From the NCBI GenBank assembly GCA_024196135.1, contig JAMQCK010001177.1, forward strand, positions 1 through 11,100: a stretch of DNA of 11,100 nucleotides, in the 5' to 3' direction. The translations under genes and the position numbers were made by a program. The stretch is from Pleurotus ostreatus/Saccharomyces cerevisiae fusant (lineage: Eukaryota; Opisthokonta). This document shows positions 7,162 through 11,100 of the stretch, piece by piece (position 1 is the first letter of the stretch; the number at the start of each line of letters is the position of its first letter). The notes beneath the pieces are model-generated. The model made no database searches. It was given only the letters and a program-made list of their open reading frames with translations, and was not told the DNA's origin.

Positions 7162-8912
7162 ATCGCGTGGTGACCATCCGCCCCTCGCCTCTGCCCCGCC
7201 GCTTACTTCCATGGCCTCCACTTCCAATGCAGCCCTCTCCCCTGATTCTACGCCTCTCCCGGATACGCTTACGCAGGACGACCCTCACGCGGTTGACGCA
7301 GCTCGCCAGCGGTTCGCGAAGCGATCGCACTTCCCCAGCTTGCCGAACTTCCTACGACAACGCTCGCGAGAACATGAGGCCACACGCGCGCGGAATGGTG
7401 CTGAAAGTGACGCGAACGTCGCCTTACTGTCAGAAACCCCAGAGGTCGCTGAAGATGCACTCCGCACGAGGGGACTGCGTCGCGATCTCTCGGCTAGCAC
7501 CCGCAGATTGTTGAAGCCGCCCGGACGTACGAAGGCAAAACAGGACTTTCGAGAAGTGATTTCTCTCGACGCTCGGCATCTAGATGGAGGAGAGGACGAG
7601 TATCAGGACAAGTTCCAATGGGCAGTGCTGTATGAGAATCAACGAGGGTGAGTGCGGCATGCATGCATCGGGATATTTATTGACGAGCGCTTGTTGCAGC
7701 TTTACATTCTTCTCGATACCCTATTACTCCTCCATGAGCCTGCTTCCCTTCGACCCTGCACCCTTCACTGCACCTCAATTCCCAGCGACTGTACCATCGA
7801 GCAGCGCTCCTGTCAACACCGCGCCAAAGCGAGGTCGTGTCAGGTCCCAAGGAGCATTGTCGTTCAATGAGTTCCCTCTACCGGATGGAACATGGCGCTG
7901 GTTGTCGAAGAAATGGATGGTTGACATGAGCAGTGATGCGGATAGGCAGGTATGACCTTTTCGCTTCGTTGCCCTTGAATGTTGTTATTCACGAACTCCA
8001 CAGGTCCAGTATGACGGTTTCGAATACAACTGGGTGTTCCGCAGCCACCACTGGCGCACCCAGGCGGGCAAAATGTCCGCTGGTGGCTTCGTACGACGCC
8101 GGCGATGGATCAGGCTGATGTATCGGCCGGCGAAGGCTCGTCTTCGTGCTGAGGGATCAGGCGTCGACGAGGGCCAAGCTACTCCAGACGATTCGCCTTT
8201 GATACCGGACCTACTGAGCGCCAACCTGGCAGCAATAGGCCGCGATACCAGCGTGTACGACGACGACAGCGAAGAGGGATCCTCCGAGTCCGCCAGAAAC
8301 GGATCGTCGGACCATCGTTCTTGGGCGGGAACATGGGACGACCGCACAGGCAGGAATTATCAACGCTCGGTTGCGCCATCTCTCGAACCACCGTCTGCTA
8401 TGGGTACCGTATCCGGTTCAATTCGAATCATGGATGGCAGTCCTGTATTCGTCGGCGATCCGGAGAGCGATTGGGTGCGCTGCCGTGCTGCCATGCACCG
8501 TCTAAGGCGCGATGGGCGCATACTTGAGGCATGGAAGAAGTGGCTGGGGCAGTCACAACCGGCGAAGCCTCTGCGAGGCGAGGCAGGCGCAAGGCAAACG
8601 ACGCGATCTTCATCTGGCGGCGATGTACCCTTGGAGCACGTGAAAGCGGTGTTGGACGAACACGTAAGTTTTCAGTTGCCTTCACCTGCCTCAGACTGAT
8701 ACGTATACGTACAGATACTCGACGTCCTGCAACTCTTTGTATATCCGGACACGAAGGCTCGCTTCCTCGACCTTCTCGCACTGGTAGGCATCCTGCCGCA
8801 GTTGTCTATGGATTTGGAGAGCATCATGAGCCAGACCGAATTTTGGAGCTATTCTGAAGGCCTCGATCTAGCCGGTAATCCTTCCAGTCCCAGTGGCTTG
8901 GAGTCGACCTGA
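7145..8912 (+). CDS. DysF (Pex24/Pex30/Spo73-type) peroxin-domain protein, four exons
   Basis: Exons 7145-7647, 7700-7949, 8004-8663 and 8715-8912 join in frame to 536 residues (introns 52, 54 and 51 bp). The dysferlin-type DysF pair is clear: FQWAVLYENQRG (about 157-168) leading to SLLPFDPAPFT (181-191), then PDGTWRWLSKKWMVDM (about 229-244), YDGFEYNWVF (254-263) and VRRRRWIRLMY (281-291), with the alternating Trp and Arg expected of the fold. In fungi such domains occur in Pex24/Pex28-32 proteins, which act at ER-peroxisome contacts and in peroxisome number control, and in the sporulation protein Spo73. The N-terminal 150 residues are polar and look disordered, and I see no membrane span, which argues against a full Pex30-type reticulon-like protein. 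The start could instead be ATG 7211 (MASTSNAALSP). The 3' end is less certain because another open frame follows. Confidence 0.82.
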
Positions 8913-9180
8913 ACTACCGCATTTCGGACGAGCGGCAGTCCGCCATTTGTTTTCTGTACGCTTACCTCTCGACCAACTGTATTCACTCTTTTGTTGCCTG
9001 CAGAGCAATCTGACCAAGGATACGTCCGGACAGCTCGTCAGTGTACGACTGCAGAGGACGTCTTATGACGCATTTCGGGTCCTCAGAGAACCGGGTAGGT
9101 GGCTCTGTCTTTCGCTCGGTCAGTATGACACCGCCCGTGACGATTGAATGAGAGATCCGGTGCAGGGTAAGCTCCAGTAA
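8879..9180 (+). other. Unassigned coding-like segment after the DysF gene
   Basis: In a frame different from the DysF terminal exon, 8879-8955 reads WLGVDLNYRISDERQSAICF without a stop. Removing 8956-9005 (GTACGC donor, TGCAGAG acceptor) continues in frame as LNLTKDTSGQLVSVRLQR and onward to LREPG. A further GT-AG intron (about 9100-9173) would lead straight to a TAA. I recognise no family. It could be an alternative 3' part of the DysF gene (for example joined from the donor GTAGGC near 8784), an exon of a small gene with no visible start, or chance. Confidence 0.25.
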
Positions 9181-9242
9181 GGCTCAATACTGGTAGCGGT
9201 GCGGCAAGTCGAACAATGGGACGGGGACCGGCCCGAATACCC

Positions 9243-9252
9243 ATGACGTCAT
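9243..9252. promoter_or_regulatory. CRE/ATF-type bZIP site ATGACGTCAT
   Basis: A perfect 10 bp palindrome with the TGACGTCA core recognised by ATF/CREB-family bZIP factors, including fungal stress regulators of the Atf1 class. It ends 84 bases before the epimerase ATG and 11 bases before a TATA-like box, a sensible promoter position. Which factor binds is inference. Confidence 0.6.
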
Positions 9253-9263
9253 GCGCATCTCCC

Positions 9264-9269
9264 TTATAT
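9264..9269 (+). promoter_or_regulatory. TATA-like box TTATAT
   Basis: An AT-rich hexamer in GC-rich surroundings, 67 bases before the epimerase ATG and just downstream of the CRE palindrome. It is a plausible but weak match to a TATA element. Confidence 0.4.
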
Positions 9270-9336
9270 GCGCGTCGTATCGATGCTCGATGCGCTCGCG
9301 CTCGCTTACTCTTTCTGCTCGAACAGAACATCATAA

Positions 9337-10570
9337 ATGCCGGTCGAACAAACGAACGATAGAGTAGTTCTGAAGCACCCTAAGGTGGGCTTTAAGTCCA
9401 ACGCTGCGAGTGTCTGAATATCGACGACTTCGTTGCGCAGGGTGCTAGCGTCGAGATTCTGCTGTACGGTGCATCCGTCATATCATACAAGGTCGGCGGG
9501 GAGGAGCGTTTGTTCCTTTCAGCCAAGGCTGCTCTCGATGGCTCCAAAGTGCGTGATACTATGGGTTTTGCCATCTCCTTCAGCACTAACTCTACGCAGG
9601 CTGTCCGTGGTGGAATACCTGTCGTTTTCCCTTGCTTTGGGCCACCAAGTCACCCAGACCATCTCCGCCTCCCCCAGCATGGATTTGCGCGGTCTTCGAA
9701 GTGGACCTTCGACCACATCGTTTTGGACAACGATGCTGGGGTCTCCGTAAGACTTCGTAAGCCCGGACGGTCGCAACAATGAGCAGGCGCGCTAATTGAC
9801 CTATCAGGCCTTGACCCGACTCCAGAGATAGAGCGGGTGTTCGACAAGCCCTTCTCCCTGGCTTATGTCGTCACTTTGGCAGAGCACCAACTCAGTACTG
9901 ACTTGCACGTCACAAACACGTCGACCCGTAGGCCTTCTGACTCGCTCTCGTACTCGGAAGAAGCTGACCGCAATTACAGAGCCTTGGGAGTTCCAAGCAC
10001 TGTTCCACAACTATATACGCGCTCCTGCGGATGAAGTCACGATCTCTCCTCTCAGCGCCTTGTCATACTACGACAAGACAGAGTCCTCGGAGGAGGCCAG
10101 GAAAACGCCGAAAGTGGAGCAGCGTTACGAGGTCGACGTGAAAAAGGTTGGTCTTCGGAGGGACTGGTTGCGGATAGGGTTTTGAACTTCACATTTCCAG
10201 ACCACCGACTCGGTGTACGAGGCTGCTCCTGGAAAGTACAAGCTGGCATGGCCTGGCGGTGGATTGGACGTGAGTGCAGTCATGACTTGTTGGTGTCGTT
10301 CATTCACCAAGCACGGGCACTGGACATAGATTCGTACCACGAATCTCAAGGATGTCGTTATCTGGAACCCACAGGAGACTGGCAGCAGCATGTCCGACAT
10401 GGAGGATGGAGGATGGTACGCACCTCCGAAGTCCCTGAAGGACCCCAGTCTAACACTGTTCACGCAGGAAGCGATACGTCTGCGTCGAGCCGGGTCACGT
10501 CCGTGGCTTCGTTCATCTCGAAGGTGGGAAGACTTGGGTGGGTCAGCAAGTCCTCGAACCGAAGCTGTAG
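9337..10570 (+). CDS. Glucose-6-phosphate 1-epimerase (YMR099C-type aldose epimerase), eight exons
   Basis: The enzyme interconverts alpha and beta anomers of glucose 6-phosphate in the cytosol, feeding glycolysis and the pentose phosphate pathway (family knowledge). Exons 9337-9384, 9441-9548, 9600-9756, 9808-9927, 9980-10146, 10201-10269, 10330-10415 and 10468-10570 join in frame to 285 residues, close to the usual length. Diagnostic blocks are VEILLYGASVISYK, ERLFLS..A.LDGSKAVRGGIPVVFPCFGPP (about 40-68), LPQHGFAR (H79, R83), WEFQALFHNY (H154), NLKDVVIWNP and YVCVEPGHV (E259). H154 and E259 sit where the family's catalytic His and Glu are expected. Introns of 51-60 bp all have GT-AG ends. 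The very short first exon (16 codons) supports the ATG at 9337, because it completes the conserved LKHPKGASVEILLYGAS. A CRE-like site and TATA-like box lie upstream. Confidence 0.93.
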
Positions 10571-10941
10571 ATGGCCATGCTATCGCCAAGTCGAAGTTAT
10601 GTCAAATGTAGCATACGCGGCTGCTCTCTGTCTTTTTGTAGGGCATATCCAGTTGCTTGAATTCAGTGACAGTCCCTTTCACTGCTGCATGATGCATCCG
10701 GCGGGAAGGCGCGCTTGCGGTTTGCTAGAGGACATGTCTTTCCAAGAGCGCGACTGTCCGTAGAAGGCAAGCTCGTGCACGTGTCGAGTAAACAACCCGT
10801 ATTTTGTGACCGACGTTCATCCCGTTCTGTCAAAACGCCCTTTCTAGTCCCAAGTGCTCTCGTGCCCCATCGTATCCTGCCCGCAGAGACCTTCTGTGGC
10901 TTGCTTTCCAATAACCAGCGACCAAGAACCACGATTGAATC
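10571..10941. other. Intergenic region between epimerase and PP2A A-subunit genes
   Basis: These 371 bases hold the epimerase 3' UTR and the promoter of the next gene. Apart from one E-box (10778-10783) I see no repeat, RNA gene or clear TATA box. Overlapping open frames on both strands lack recognisable motifs. Confidence 0.5.
10778..10783. promoter_or_regulatory. E-box CACGTG upstream of the PP2A A-subunit gene
   Basis: A palindromic CACGTG 158 bases before the ATG at 10942, in a longer partly symmetric context (CGTGCACGTGTCG). It fits a bHLH binding site by position, but a single hexamer is weak evidence. Confidence 0.3.
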
Positions 10942-11100
10942 ATGGATCAAGGCATGAGCGCCGAAGAGGTGCGCGACGCTGCCGCGGCTTCACGCTGCAT
11001 GCTAACGAGCACCCCGCCCACGCCCTCAGATCGCGCCGATTGCGATTCTCATGGATGAGCTGCGCTCGGACGACGTGCAGCTGCGCCTCAATGCCATCCA
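10942..11100 (+). CDS. PP2A scaffold (A) regulatory subunit, HEAT repeat protein, 5' end only
   Basis: Exon 1 (10942-10968) encodes MDQGMSAEE; a 61 bp intron (10969-11029, GTGCGC donor, GCTAAC branch point, CCTCAG acceptor) leads to exon 2, which reads IAPIAILMDELRSDDVQLRL and then NAI at the window edge. This is the first HEAT repeat of the PR65/A scaffold family (yeast Tpd3, animal PPP2R1A), whose N-terminus is typically followed by a conserved stretch ending in IALALG that lies beyond the window. The protein is an alpha-solenoid that joins the PP2A catalytic and B-type regulatory subunits. The first exon is tiny, as is common for this gene set. Identity rests on about 30 residues, so it is good but not certain. 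Confidence 0.8.

Larger units (their letters stand above)
8913..9336. other. Intergenic region before the glucose-6-phosphate epimerase gene
   Basis: Its first half overlaps the unassigned coding-like segment. Its second half, from about 9180, has no coding signal and looks like a promoter: a CRE palindrome, a TATA-like box and a pyrimidine-rich stretch (9303-9319) shortly before the ATG at 9337. Confidence 0.55.

Noticed and set aside
10663..10957. Open frames on both strands between the epimerase and PP2A genes
   Set aside because: They overlap each other, lack recognisable motifs and fit chance frames in intergenic DNA.
1..11100. Possible CRISPR array, tRNA, rRNA or prokaryote-type operon
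   Set aside because: No regularly spaced direct repeats, cloverleaf-like sequences or rRNA stretches were seen, and the genes are intron-rich and eukaryotic.

Overview
The window looks like nuclear DNA of a filamentous basidiomycete, probably an agaricomycete. Protein-coding genes are packed closely and broken by many 47-61 bp GT-AG introns with CTRAC-like branch points. The proteins read as basidiomycete-type orthologues of core eukaryotic genes, and the one transposon carries a transposase type I know mainly from mushroom genomes. I see no prokaryotic operon structure, CRISPR array, rRNA or tRNA.

Layout, left to right. (1) 56-1506, +: a nine-exon WD40 gene for the diphthamide-pathway enzyme DPH7/WDR85. 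It splices cleanly except at one junction. (2) 1697-3730, +: a four-exon gene for a multispanning TMEM135-like membrane protein with the family's Cys/His motif. Its last exon is interrupted. (3) 3678-6737: a complete 3,060 bp class II transposon with 32 bp perfect terminal inverted repeats, a TA target-site duplication, and a minus-strand, two-exon DDE transposase of about 678 residues. It landed inside the 3' end of the TMEM135-like gene, so the host gene now ends on codons supplied by the left TIR while the displaced host sequence resumes at 6740. (4) 7145-8912, +: a four-exon DysF (Pex24/Pex30/Spo73-type peroxin domain) gene. (5) 8913-9336: a gap with an unexplained open frame and a promoter-like block holding a perfect CRE/ATF palindrome plus a TATA-like box. 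(6) 9337-10570, +: an eight-exon glucose-6-phosphate 1-epimerase gene. (7) 10942 to the window end, +: the 5' end of the PP2A scaffold (A) subunit gene.

All five host genes point the same way and only the transposase is antisense. Apart from TMEM135-like and DysF, both from families linked to peroxisomes or ER-peroxisome membranes, the genes look like unrelated housekeeping functions. The most notable feature is the transposon insertion that rewrites the C-terminus of the TMEM135-like protein. I found no evidence of a new defence or biosynthetic system.
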